In this document: positions 1 through 10,774 of the stretch, piece after piece
Layout: the number at the start of each line of letters is the position of its first letter
How positions within the stretch are numbered: the first letter of the stretch is position 1
Source of the DNA: Inia geoffrensis
Lineage: Eukaryota > Chordata > Mammalia > Artiodactyla > Iniidae
DNA length: 64,000 nucleotides
Reading direction: 5' to 3'
Assembly (NCBI GenBank): GCA_036417435.1
Contig: CM070899.1
Coordinates: 176,047,494-176,111,493, forward strand
Translations under genes and position numbers: made by a program
The notes under the pieces: generated by a model
Seen by the model: the letters and a program-made list of their open reading frames with translations, nothing else
The model's database searches: none
Told to the model about the DNA's origin: nothing

Positions 1-89
1 ACAGATAAAAAACATGGAGCGTTTTAAGTCAATGTACATCTTGAACTTGACACTAAATACATACATTCAGTCGACCTCTGACATCGCAG

Positions 90-545
90 GGGTCCTGCAG
101 CAGAACCAGGCCAGGTCGGGCCGCGCCTGGAGACGGGGCGGCGAGTTCGAGGCCGGAACGCGGCGGCCGCCCGGCCTCTGGGCGCTCTGGGCGCCGCTGC
201 CTGACCGGGGCCCGCAGGAGCCCGGCCAGGCGGGGCTGGGAGCTGTGAGACGGGGGATTCGGGAAAGAGTGAGGGGGAAGAGGACCGGAGTTTAGGAACC
301 CAGGGAGTGGAAGCGAAAGGATGCGGGGGCCTTAAGGAGCTGGACCCACACGCCTGTTCGGGGCGGCAGGAAGCGCCCACCCGGCCGCCGGGGTTGGAGG
401 AGGGGCCCCAGCGCGCCCGGAAGCTGGAGAGCCACCCCCTGCTGGACCGCGAAGTGAGATCCGCTGTATCTCTTCTCCGGACCCTCGAAATCCACGCCCG
501 CGTTGCCCGGAGGCCTCAACTCCATGATTTGTGCAAAACTACCGG
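90..545. promoter_or_regulatory. CpG-rich segment next to the tRNA gene
   Basis: The segment is GC-rich with many CpGs (for example around 118-215 and 358-400), in contrast to the AT-rich DNA from 650 onward. It may be a CpG island of which we see one edge, continuing outside the window, or open chromatin around the tRNA gene. Open frames of up to 118 codons here have no recognisable domain and are expected in stop-poor GC-rich DNA. No exon can be assigned. Confidence 0.45.
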
Positions 546-557
546 GAACCCGCCTGT

Positions 558-561
558 AAAA
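558..561 (-). terminator. Pol III T4 terminator of tRNA-Asn
   Basis: Four T residues on the minus strand, about 9 nt downstream of the mature tRNA 3' end, match the minimal RNA polymerase III termination signal. No earlier T4 run occurs within the tRNA. Confidence 0.7.
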
Positions 562-569
562 GCTGTAAG

Positions 570-586
570 CGTCCCTGGGTGGGCTC

Positions 587-637
<51 letters not shown>

Positions 638-643
638 AGAGAC
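570..643 (-). tRNA. tRNA-Asn (GTT)
   Basis: The reverse complement folds as a standard 74-nt cloverleaf. The acceptor stem GTCTCTG pairs with CAGGGAC (one T-G wobble) and is followed by discriminator G. The anticodon loop CTGTTAA places anticodon GTT at 609-607, which decodes AAC/AAU. Both internal RNA polymerase III promoters are intact: the A box begins TGGCGCAATCGG (636-625) and the B box is GGTTCGAGCCC (591-581). There is no intron. A T4 run (complement of 558-561) lies about 9 nt past the 3' end and can terminate Pol III. The sequence agrees with the mammalian tRNA-Asn-GTT consensus as I remember it. It is a true tRNA gene, unlike the tRNA-derived SINEs elsewhere in the window. Confidence 0.95.
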
Positions 644-644
644 T

Positions 645-2615
645 CTGATGTGGTGATGCTTTCCAGCCATAACCTTTATGAAGAATAATAAAGGCAGCGT
701 GTGACTGTTCGTCTCTTTTCTGCTCCCTGATGCCTATCATTAAAATCAGATTTTTCCACTTAACATTTCTAACCCTTTAACTCTATTTTCCACCTTTAAA
801 GCATATGGGAAAACTATAAAATGCAGCAAGATCAAGCAGAATTTCAGATTGCAACGTGTATTAAAATACTGCTGTTCCCCCCACCTCCCCACCCGCTCCC
901 GTTTGGAACGTTTTGTTTCAGGGAGATAACTATTTATTATGTTTGTTTTATAGGGAAATAAAAATTTTAATCTTTAATCTTATGAGTTGAGAAACTTTCC
1001 TTTTATTTCAAACTCTTTGTCCAGTAGTTTGCTCACTCATCTTCATAATTTACTTGTGTAGCATTCCCAAGGTCATCTGAATTGTATTTGCCTTTTTTAT
1101 TTTTATTTTCAGGTATTATTAAATACGTATATGCAATTCCTATTTGGTGTGTACTAACCTATAGTACAATTACTTGTCACTAACATTTTGTTACTGGAAA
1201 AGGACACTGAGGGAAAAGCTACAGTAACATTCTTTCATCCCTGTACACTATAGTTCATTGCTAAATCCGCTCTTGTTTTTTCCTTGGAATTAGCCTGTAC
1301 ACCCACATTTGAGCCATGCCACTTAAAACGTACATTTCATGGGATATATATAACCCAACTTGAGGAAAGAGAAGTTAGAGAAGAAAAGAAGTATGATTTA
1401 TGACTAACGCCTGAAAATCCCTAACACAGCAACACCTCTGGCAAACGTTACATCCCTGTAAATACCCTACATGAAAATCTTACCCTTTGTGTGAATAGTT
1501 CCTGATGCCTTTTGAGGTACTCCAAAACTCCAGGCACTTTTTTCTCCTATCCCCGCCTCAGAGGACTGCTAGTTTCCACTTGACAACTCTGTACTTAAAC
1601 TTTTAACAGTTACTAAATTGCTCTGTCCAGAATCCCTTGAGAAAGAATTCGTATCATGATTTATAGAAGTTGTATGCAACCTGCCTTAGTCCAGTCAACA
1701 TTTTGAGTTCCTGTGGCTTGTTAAGACAACTTATATTGGCTTTGGAACCAATTAGTGGAGTTCCTTGAAAGCGCTGAGATATCAAACAGCTGTGAATTCA
1801 TACCAAGCTGTACCACTCTGGTCTCAAAAAACTTTTAGAAGTGCACTTGAAAATTTTAAATTTGAAAAAAAAATCTAGGAAGCACTTATAAAGAATATAT
1901 AATGAGTCTGATTTCATTATATGATGCTACGTTCATACTTGACGTTTTATGTACCTGTTAATGTGAGCTAAAACTATTAGGCACTGGTTTTTCTTCTCTG
2001 AATACCAAAATGAGTATTCCCTCCTCTGCTACTGTGCTTGTGACTATTCAGTTAGAACAGACTGCAACTAGTACCTCACCACCCCTTCATTCAATATTTA
2101 CTCTGCTGCTTAGAATATCAGGAACAGTTCTACTCATGTGACTTTCTTAAGCTCCAATCTCTTTTCCTCACTTCAGTCCTCATACTAACATTTTAACTTC
2201 TAAAAACAAGAGATGTTGAGAAACAGTTGATGAGAAAAAAATAATTCAGAAAGAAATAATTAGCTCACTGTATGCTAAAATTTTTTTTCTAATGTGAGGA
2301 TCATTGTTTGTTTAAAATTCAGCCTGATTCTGTAGTTCTTAATATTTTTAAGAAAATAAACTGCTCTGTCCACGGTTCATTAGCTTTGCCTTTTGGTCTC
2401 TCCATTTGTAAATACTTCAAAAGAACATATAAATATTAAACACATTGAATGGAATATCAACATTTCACTCCAATTACATATATCAAATGCAGCTTTTATG
2501 CAAAATGCCCATTTACAAACATAAAAGCATGTGTTGTCATCTAAATCTTTGTGATTGTCTCATTTTAGGCCTTAATATCTATGCCCAATTTTTAAAGACA
2601 AATTAAGCCCACTGC
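645..2615. other. AT-rich intergenic stretch, nothing recognised
   Basis: Nearly 2 kb with no open frame of note, no SINE and no LINE that I can identify. A short A/T-rich patch (about 930-985) may be the remains of an old tail. Confidence 0.5.
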
Positions 2616-2625
2616 ATTAACTTTA

Positions 2626-2943
2626 TTTATTTATTTATTTATTTTTGGCCGCATTGGGTCTTCGTTGTGGGCTTTCTCTAGTTGCGGGGAGCAGGGGCTC
2701 CTCTTCGTTGTGGTGCCCAGGCTTCTCACTGTGGTGGCTTCTCTTTGTTGCGGAGCACAGGCTCTAGGCGCACGGGCTTCAGTAGTTGTGGCTTGTGGGC
2801 TCTAGAGCGCAGACTCAGTAGTTGTGGTGCACAAGCTTAGTTGCCCCGCCAGCATGTGGAATCTTCCCGGAGCAGGGATAGAATCTGTGTCCCCTGCATT
2901 GGCAGGTGGATTCTTAACCACCGCACCACCAGGGAAGCCCTGG
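2626..2943 (-). mobile_element. CHR SINE, long subfamily
   Basis: A tRNA-derived CHR SINE in reverse orientation. The 5' head (complement of GGGCTTCCCTGGTGG) lies at the right end and the (TAAA)n tail at the left. It is flanked by a perfect 10-bp target duplication ATTAACTTTA at 2616-2625 and 2944-2953. It carries the longer 3' body ending in the complement of CAACGAAGACCCAATGCGGCC. Confidence 0.93.
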
Positions 2944-3525
2944 ATTAACTTTAGAAACATACATCATTTTTCCTAATTTCAGGGTAACCCACAACAAATG
3001 ATTCTTAAAGCTTCATTAATACTTAGGTCTTTATAATTGCTAAAAGTGAAAAGGACTGGGCATCTTACCCCCTTTTTGTATATCATACACAATGAACTGC
3101 AACTTTAACTTTTCCAAGAATGTGCCCTATCAAAGAAGCTGACCTCTGCAGATTAATGGGCCTGTATATTTTATTTCCTTCTTAGGAAAAAAGGAGAGAA
3201 GAACATCTTGCAAATGGGATCCACCTGTCTTGACATCCAATGCAAGATGGACTACACTGATTTATAGACCTTCCTGGAAGCATGAATCCAAGGCTCTCAG
3301 AAGATGTGCCTCCAGCTTCAAACCAACAGAAGAGGCAACTCACAGGATTTCCATTAACACAATTGTGCATGACCTTAATTCTTTTCAATTCCTGTATTTC
3401 AAAAGGATTGAGTTGTTAAAAATGAAAAATCCAGTTAGAATGTAAAAAGAAATCAATGAATTAGAGAAATCATCTCAATAAATGGAAGATTGTGCCACCA
3501 GGAAATCAGTTAAAAGAGAATGCTG

Positions 3526-3712
3526 GGGACTTCCCTGGTGGTCCAGTTGGTAAGATTCCGCGCTCCCAATGCAGGGGACCCAGGCTCAATCCCTGGTCGG
3601 GGAACTAGATCCTGTGTGCATGCCGCAACTAAGAGTCCACATGCTGCAACTAAAGATCCCACATGCTGCAGCTAAGACCTGGCGCAGCCAATATTAATTT
3701 TAAAAAGAGAAA
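3526..3712 (+). mobile_element. CHR-related SINE, older GGACTTCCC form
   Basis: It starts GGGACTTCCCTGGTGGTCC and differs in the head from the GGCTTCCC copies. The B-box region is degraded (GGCTCAATCCC). Direct repeats GAATGCTG flank it at 3518-3525 and 3713-3720. The 3' part is an imperfect run of ATGCTGCAACTAA-type repeats, and the A-rich tail is short and mutated, so the insertion is old. Confidence 0.85.
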
Positions 3713-3720
3713 GAATGCTG

Positions 3721-4730
3721 AACCAGGAGTCTCTAAGAGCAAGAGAAGAACTATGAGACCAATTTTCAAAACTAACTGAAGTCACATTTTAAAACTGATG
3801 TATAGTAAAGGGGAGTCAAATCCTTCTAACCAGGCTCAAGCTTAAACGATATTTCCTACTCACTAAAAGTATCATTCTCATTCAAAATTGTTGACTAAGG
3901 GTCAGTTATCAATTTAGCAGGCCAGTAGCAGCATGACACAGAACAGTATTCATAGAGCATACTTCTCCCATAGTTGACCATTAAGTTGGGTCTACACATA
4001 AAATAAGAAAATTGAGACAGGTATATTAGAATATCATATCTTTTTTTCCATCATTTTAAAAATTGTGTCAGCTGGGAAATTTTGTGAAATTATTCAGACA
4101 ATAATCTCCATTTTATTTTTAATTAAACAGACATAGTATACGAGAAAAGGCAAACTAAGGCAGAAATAATATACTGATATTCTAATGGGTTCAATCAAAA
4201 TTATTAAAAAATAGTTTTTTTCTTCATGAACCTCTCTTTTGGAGGTAGAAATCATTTTTGATGGTTTTACCAAATAGTCCAGAATGAAAATATTAATCAT
4301 TGCTTATCTCAGTAGTGAAAAAGTATGATTCGCTAACAATATCGATGATTTCAACTGTGTCCAGACCAATAGAATCCTTGATCCAGCTAGAAATGGTGGG
4401 GAGTGGAGGGTCTGGGAGCAGCACAGGTTTTCACTTTCTTCAGTAGCATGGGAAAACTGCTCCAGGAAGACCCTATGGGTATCTCAGAAACTTTCATGGG
4501 TTCTACCTCTCAGTCCGCCTCTTGACCACACCACCATCCATGAGGTAGCCACAGCCTTTTATTTTCCATGATGTGTTCATGTTCACAGGAGCAGTTGGAG
4601 GCAAGTTTTTTGCTATCCCGGCTATACAGTGAAGGCACTGACAAATTCCCAGTCCTGCCTTTCTGAACTCACCCATTAGAAATTAACATTAAAAAATTCA
4701 GAACAGATATCCTCTTTTCATTTACTTCAA
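3721..4730. other. Intergenic, nothing recognised
   Basis: No gene, RNA or repeat is identified. Open frames in this stretch are under 70 codons and show no family features. Confidence 0.4.
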
Positions 4731-4742
4731 AAGAATAAAGAG

Positions 4743-4949
4743 GGCTTCCCTGGTGGCACAGTGGTGAGAGTCCGCCTGCTGATGCAGGGGACACGGGTTC
4801 GTGCCCCGGTCCGGGAAGTTCCCACATGCCGCGGAGCGGCTGGGCCCGTGAGCCATGGTCGCTGAGCCTGCGCGTCGGAGCCTGTGCTCCGCAACGGGAG
4901 AGGCCACAATAGTGAGAGGCCCGCGTACCGCAAGAAAAAAAAAAAGAAG
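4743..4949 (+). mobile_element. CHR SINE, ~200-bp subfamily
   Basis: A full-length short-subfamily copy running from GGGCTTCCCTGGTGG to GCGTACCGC plus an A-rich tail. A perfect 12-bp target duplication AAGAATAAAGAG lies at 4731-4742 and 4950-4961. The B box reads GGTTCGTGCCC, with T where the tRNA consensus has A; nearly all copies of this subfamily in the window share this. Confidence 0.95.
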
Positions 4950-4961
4950 AAGAATAAAGAG

Positions 4962-5944
4962 AATGAACAGACGCCAAAGAGAGAATCCACTCGAACTCAG
5001 AGACCATAGAATTAATAATAGCTGCCCTGCCTTAGTCATAGACCCTATTGGAAAATAATACATTATATTTCTTTCGCTTCCAAATTGTCGTACAGATGCT
5101 ATTTAAATTTTTCAAAGATCAGTAGTTCTGTTTAAAAGAAATGAAAGAAAAATAACATCTTAAATCAATCAGAAGGTATAATTTAGATGAAACCAGAGGA
5201 TCCAAACCTGCGGTCATTAAGGCCAAGATGCTTTATTCAGGAGAAACACCAGTCACTGGCACAGCACTTCTTCCAGGGAGTCCCATTGAAGGCAGAGTGA
5301 AAAGTGAAACCACTGCCCCATTTCCACAGTTCCAATAAAATTTCAGGTATGGGGACTGCGTACAGACCAAAGCCCTGGGAATAGCCTCCTCCTTGCAGCT
5401 ACTTCCTGTAAATGGATAGGAAACCTTGAATTAAAGTCAACCAAATCACTGAGGAGATGGTACCTGGTAAAGAGCTGGTAGTCAATGAACTGTTCACTCA
5501 ATGAATAGTTAACCATAGCATCATTAGAATCTTTGAAGGCATATAAACATTACCTTAGGTAATTTTTTAATTAAAAAATAAAGCAGGCTCAAATCCATAT
5601 TTGAAAGGTTTGGTAGTATTACAAAATGATTCATCCTAGAACATTGTAAATAACAAGTGCTCTTGTATAAAGTATGATCCCACCAAAGGATGTTCTTCAA
5701 ACATGAGAGATCATGAATAAAGTATAGCCCAGTGCCCTGTGTTTATGATGTAGAGTAAAAGTTAGTTTCTTTTCCCTGTGGCCCTTTAAGGACACTATCA
5801 CTCTTCCAGCAGCCCGAGTTGAAATCCTGACATCATCGCAAGTTCCTTATCTTTTCTTATATTGGGTCAGTCACAAAGTCATAGATTCTACCTTTGCAAC
5901 ATCTCTAAACTCCGACTTTGTCTCCTCCTTTCCACTAAATACTT
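4962..5944. other. Intergenic, nothing recognised
   Basis: About 1 kb of AT-rich DNA with no recognisable gene or repeat. Confidence 0.4.
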
Positions 5945-5947
5945 TTT

Positions 5948-6280
5948 AAATTTTTTATTTATTTATTTTTATTTTTGGCTGCGCTGGGTCTTCGTTGCTG
6001 TGCAGGGGCTTTCTCTAGTTGCGGCGAGCGGGGGCTACTCTTCGTTGCAGTGCGCCGTCTTCTCGTTGCACAGCACGGACTCTAGGTGTGCAGGCTTCAT
6101 TAGTTGTGGCATGCGGGCTCAGTATTTGTAGCTGGTGGGCTCTAGAGCTCAGGCTCAGTAGCTGTGGCGCACGGACTTATTTGCTCTGCAGCACGTGGGA
6201 TCTTCCCAGATCAAGGCTCGAACCCGTGTCCCCTGCATTGGCAGGCGGATTCTTAACCACTGCACCACCAAGGAAGTCCC
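5948..6280 (-). mobile_element. CHR SINE, long subfamily
   Basis: A reverse-orientation long CHR copy with the (TTTA)n tail complement at the left and the head complement (GGAAGTCCC) at the right. The head has a substitution (CCAAGGAAGTCCC). I could not define a convincing target duplication, only a loose CACTA...ACTT resemblance, so the left border is approximate. Confidence 0.9.
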
Positions 6281-6480
6281 TTCACTACTTAACATTAATC
6301 CAATACATTCCATGTTCCAATTTCCCTACATAAAGCGTAAGCTCCAATAAATGTGTACCAAAAATAACAACATTTAATGAGCATTTACTGTCAGATACGG
6401 GCATTATATTTATCTTTCATCTATTCTGTAAGATGGATACTATTGTTATACCCATTTTATGGATAAAGAAACTAAGGCTT

Positions 6481-6685
6481 GGGCTTCCCTGGTGGCGCAG
6501 TGGTTGAGAGTCCGCCTGCCGATGCAGGGGACACGGGTTCGTGCCCCGGTCCGGGAAGATCCCACATGCCGCGGAGCGGCTGGGCCCGTGAGCCATGGCC
6601 GCTGAGCCTGCGCGTCCGGAGCCTGTGCTCCACAACAGGAGAGGCCACAGCAGTGAGAGGCCCGCGTACCGCAAAAAAAAAAAAA
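6481..6685 (+). mobile_element. CHR SINE, ~200-bp subfamily, young
   Basis: An intact short-subfamily copy with an uninterrupted poly(A) tail and a perfect 16-bp target duplication AAAGAAACTAAGGCTT (6465-6480 and 6686-6701). The B box is GGTTCGTGCCC. The long exact duplication and pure tail make this one of the youngest insertions in the window and a candidate for presence/absence polymorphism among related species. Confidence 0.96.
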
Positions 6686-6774
6686 AAAGAAACTAAGGCT
6701 TATAATGGTTTAAAATTTAAACCCCAAGCCTATTTAAACTTTAAATAACTTGCCCAAGGTACCACCTGCTGTTC

Positions 6775-7115
6775 CTTTTTGCTGTACCTTTTTTTTTCCC
6801 CCACTCTTCCCTGTACTTAGAATATCCTTCCTTCGTCATCTTGCCTATTAAAGCCTTACTTCTCCTTCAAGCTCATATAGTGGCCTCATCCTATGAAACC
6901 TTTCTTGATCCCTCCAACTAGATAAAATCTTTCCCTCTTGTAAACCATCTAGCACTTTTTCCTTGGCCAAACCCCACATTATATTGTGGCCATGTTTGCA
7001 CCTATTTAATCTTCGTTCTAACCTACATACTCCTTGAGGTCAGAAATGTTATCCATCTTTATACCTCCCACAGCACTTGACTTAGTCATGCTAAATAAAT
7101 GTACTGAATAATTGA
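6775..7115 (+). mobile_element. L2 LINE 3' end fragment
   Basis: The text resembles the L2 3' region: pyrimidine-rich sequence, then CTCCTTGAGGTCAGAAATG, and a TAAATAAATGTACTGAATA-like end. It is ancient and diverged and has no coding capacity. Confidence 0.65.
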
Positions 7116-7176
7116 AATAATAATGAAAGTGAAAGAGCTATCTATATTCAATATTTGTTCTAAAATATTAGTGGAG

Positions 7177-7465
7177 GGCTTCCCTGGTGGCGCAGTGGTT
7201 GAGAATCTGCCTGCCAATGCAGCGGACACGAGTTCGAGCCCTGGTCTGGGAAGATCCCACGTGCCGCGGAACAACTGGGCCCGTGAGCCACAACTACTGA
7301 GCCTGTGCTCCGCAACAAGAGGGGCCCTGATAGTGAGAGGCCCAAGCACCGCGATGAAGAGTGGCCCCCGCTTGCCGCAGCTAGAGAAAGCCCTTGCACA
7401 GAAACGAAGATCCAACACAGCCCCAGATAAATAAATAAATATGCTTCATTAAAAAATTAATTAAT
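7177..7465 (+). mobile_element. CHR SINE, long subfamily
   Basis: A plus-strand long CHR copy with a 16-bp target duplication TAAAATATTAGTGGAG at 7161-7176 and 7466-7481. The B box is GGTTCGAGCCC (consensus A retained, unlike the short subfamily). The 3' body ends in GAAACGAAGATCCAACACAG followed by a (TAAA)n/(TTAA)n tail. Confidence 0.95.
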
Positions 7466-7689
7466 TAAAATATTAGTGGAGTTTACACGTTCTTAATATG
7501 AAGCTGACTAAAAAATTAGCACTAGAGATTATCAAAGGAAGCAACAGGAATCCCAAGCTGATCAAAGAGACTAATAAGAATCCAAATCAACTGTCTCTAG
7601 AAAAACTTTAACATATTTTTATAGCTTAAAATAAGCTATTTCTAAAGGTGATTTTGGTACCGTTAAGGCTGAAGTGCTTTTCTAGACTT

Positions 7690-7945
7690 ACTCATTTAAC
7701 AAACACATATATAAGACCTTGTTTCAGGCACTGTTCCAAGGCCTTTGCAAATATTTACTCAATCAAATTTTATAACAACCTTGTGAAGTAGGTTCCATTA
7801 TTATCATCCCTGTTTTACAGGTAGAGAAACTAAGAAGTTAAGTAACTTACCCAAAATCACACAGCTAGTAAGTGATAGGGAGAGTTCAAATCCAGGCATC
7901 CTTCTCCAGACAATTCACTTAACTGCTAGTCTATCCTGCCTCTTT
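7690..7945 (-). mobile_element. MIR SINE
   Basis: The complement of the MIR core is clear: TTTTACAGGTAGAGAAACT, then AAGTAACTTACCCAAAATCA and CACAGCTAGTAAGTGATAG. It runs from the 3' LINE-like part (left) to the tRNA-like part (right). Confidence 0.85.
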
Positions 7946-8069
7946 TTTTTTTTTTTTTTAGTGCACAGTAATTCTTGAATACCGTACAATAGACATTTTT
8001 ATTTTTTTTAATAGACATTAAAAAAAATAATTTGGAGACTTTAAAAATCTTCCACTAGTTTAAAGGTTT

Positions 8070-8640
8070 TTTAAACATGATTTCAAACTTAAAAGTTGCA
8101 AGAATAGTACAAAGAATTCAACCAAATCTCCCAAATGTTAGTATCTTACTACACTGACTTTATCCTTTTCTCTTTCTTTCTCTCAATATTTAATTTTCTC
8201 TGATCTGTTTAAGAGTAAACTGCAGATGTAATAGCCCCTAAATACTTCAGTGTGTTTCCTAAAGTTAAGGAATTCTATTACATAACCACAGAACAATGAT
8301 CAAAATTAGGACCTTAACATTGATACGGCACTATTAGGGTTAGGACTTAATCTGTAGATCTTATTCCAATTTCACCAGTTGTTCCAATAAGGTCCTTTAC
8401 TGCAAAAGAAAATTTAAGATCGTAATTTGCATGTCATTGTCCTGTCTTTCAGTTTTCTTTAATCTGTAACAGTTCCTGAGTCTGTGTCTCTTTCTGTCTC
8501 TTACACACCATAACTTGGACATTTCAGCAGAGTACAGTTATGTTGTAAAATGTCCTTAAATGTCAGGTTGTCTGGTGTTTCCTGATGACTAGATTCAGGT
8601 TAGGTGCTTTTGCTCCCTCTAACACATTTACTAAACTGGA
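8070..8640. mobile_element. Old L1M-type LINE 3' UTR fragment
   Basis: Characteristic phrases include AAAAGTTGCAAGAATAGTAC, CCTAAATACTTCAGTGTGT, ACATAACCACAGAACAATGA and TTTCACCAGTTGTTCCAATA. These recur in mammalian L1 3' UTR consensus sequences. Strand and exact subfamily are not assigned. Confidence 0.6.
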
Positions 8641-9019
8641 TACTGTAACATCAATCTGAAATAATGGTAAAATGAAAAAAAAAAATGAGGCTAGATGAAG
8701 CACAGAGAGATGAGTGATGTCGATCATGAGTTTGGCAGAAACAGAACTTCTCAGGATTCCTCAACACCATATGTAGAGTCTCAACTATTTAAACAGGAAT
8801 ATTCTTGAAATAATAATTTAAATTTTATTTTTAAATCCCCTAACTGTACCTCTTCTTTGTTTGTTTCAGTTATATGGTCACTGAATCACTATGACCTGAC
8901 ACTTCATCTCCTGAGAAACAGCCACCAGAAAGGGGAACAACCGTTGCCTATGATTTTTGGGTGGGATGACGCCCTCAGTGAGTGGTCATTGAGTTTTGTG
9001 GTTCAAAAATAAAATCCTT

Positions 9020-9243
9020 GGGCTTCCCTGGTGGCGCAGTGGTTGAGAGTCCGCCTGCCAATGCAGGGGACGCGGGTTCGTGCCCTGGTCCGGGAAGACC
9101 CCACATGCCGCAGAGCGGCTGGGCCCGTGAGCCATGGCCGCTGAGCCTGCTTGTCCGGAGCCTGTGTTCCGCAATGGGAGAGGCCAGAAGAGTGAGAGGC
9201 CCGCGTACCGCAAAAAATAATAAATAAATAAATTAATTTAATT
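9020..9243 (+). mobile_element. CHR SINE, ~200-bp subfamily
   Basis: A short-subfamily copy with B box GGTTCGTGCCC and a tail of mixed A and AATA repeats. A short target duplication AAATCCTT lies at 9012-9019 and 9244-9251. Confidence 0.93.
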
Positions 9244-9414
9244 AAATCCTTTATCACTTGGTTATGAAGAATCAAGTCTTCCTCACCTGTTAACCACCTG
9301 GTGAACAGATACATTTGAATTTCTGAAACTGAACTAAGACTCACATGGAGCTGCTGGGGTTTATCAGAGTTTGGACAAGTGTGCCTCTTGTCCTGGATTG
9401 GCTGCCACAAAACA

Positions 9415-9896
9415 GTTTGCATTCATTGGGGCTCTTCAGAGAAACAGAACCAATAGGACATATATACATATACAGAAAGAGATTTATTCTGAAGTGTTAC
9501 CTCCTGAGGTTAGAGAAGCTAAGAAGAACCACGATCTGCAATGTAGAGGCTGGAGGCCCAGTCCATGCCCAAAGGGCTGAGAACCAGGGGAACCAATGAC
9601 GTAAGTCCCAGTCCTGCCCAAGAAGAGGAGCACCAATGTCTGCGGGCAGAAGAAGGTGGATGTCCCAGTTCCAAGAGAAAGGTCCTTCCTCTACCTTTTG
9701 CTTTAGTCAGGCCCCCAATGGATTGGATGATGCCCATCCACACTGGTGAGGGGGATCTTCTTTGTTCAGTCTACTAATTCAAATGCTAATCTCCTCTAGA
9801 AACACCCTCACAAACACATGCAGAAATAATGTTTTACCAGCATTTGGGGCATCCTTTAGCCCAGTCAAGTTGACACATAAAATTAACCATCACACA
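9415..9896 (+). mobile_element. Solo LTR of an ancient MaLR/ERVL-like element
   Basis: The left part reads GCTCTTCAGAGAAACAGAACC and ATATACAGAAAGAGATTTATTC. The right end reads CCAGTCAAGTTGACACATAA and finishes ...ACCATCACA. Both match a common placental LTR family. No internal retroviral genes are attached. The open frames here are incidental. Confidence 0.7.
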
Positions 9897-10770
9897 GTTC
9901 TTAAGCATGACCAATAAAACGTAGGGAGCAGAGATTTTTCAAAGATTTAGCACTGTCTAAATAATCACAAAAATCCTTTCAGAGATAATAGGGGATCTAT
10001 GCACAATTCAACAAGGGATCTCAACAGAAACATTGTGCCAAGGGTTCCCCTTTGTCCAGACCAGGAAAGAGTTTGTGATCTGTTTACTTAGAGGGAAAAA
10101 AATCCAACTTTCTTTATGAGCTAAAGAACCAAATACAACTGTCTACAGCAGTAAAAGAGAATTCTTTCCCCATCATGTGAGCTTCACCTCACTACCATAT
10201 TTTTTTACCTAGGGAATTTTTTTTAAACTCTTTTTTCCTATTAAGATTGCCAGTAACAGAAATACAAAGACTAAAATTGAATCAAGAGATTCTATTGCCC
10301 GAGTGAAGAGATTTTTCATTTCTGAGAATTCTTACATTTAGAATAGAGACATTTAAAATCGTTTGTCTAAGTTCACACGGCATAACAAATACATATTTCT
10401 TTAAAATTAATAATTTGAAGGCTTTTGCTTGAAGTGGTACACTAGGTTTTAAATTAACATTAAGCATTCTAACAATAAGAAATTGAAGGTCTCAGTTCAT
10501 AACTGATTTTTTAACTGCTTCATAGAATACACAGAGAAATTGCCAAAACCCATATCATCGACGTAAAAGTAGAATTATATAAAAGGTTCATGCAGGTGAG
10601 CATTTAAATTTAGATTTATGCACATAATTTAGTTATTTTAGATGGGAGACTTTGCTGCAAAGGTTTCTTTTTCAATAAGGTATGAAAGAAAATCCAAACT
10701 GACAAGTCTCTTGAATTATCAAGTAATTTGAGAATAAGAATGTCTTCAATGTAATTCACTTCACAGTTCT
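9897..10770. other. Intergenic, nothing recognised
   Basis: AT-rich sequence without identifiable gene or repeat up to the start of the truncated L1 at about 10775. Confidence 0.4.
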
Positions 10771-10774
10771 GGAA

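Noticed and set aside
2626..2943. tRNA gene calls inside CHR SINEs (heads look like tRNA, with A and B boxes)
   Set aside because: The heads are tRNA-derived but cannot form a full cloverleaf with acceptor pairing, and they continue into the SINE body. Only 570-643 is a real tRNA gene.
6479..6748. A recurring predicted peptide (GFPGGAVVESPPA..., PGPGRSHMPRSGWAREP...) in many places and on both strands
   Set aside because: It is the CHR SINE read in one frame. Every occurrence coincides with a SINE body, so it is not a protein family.
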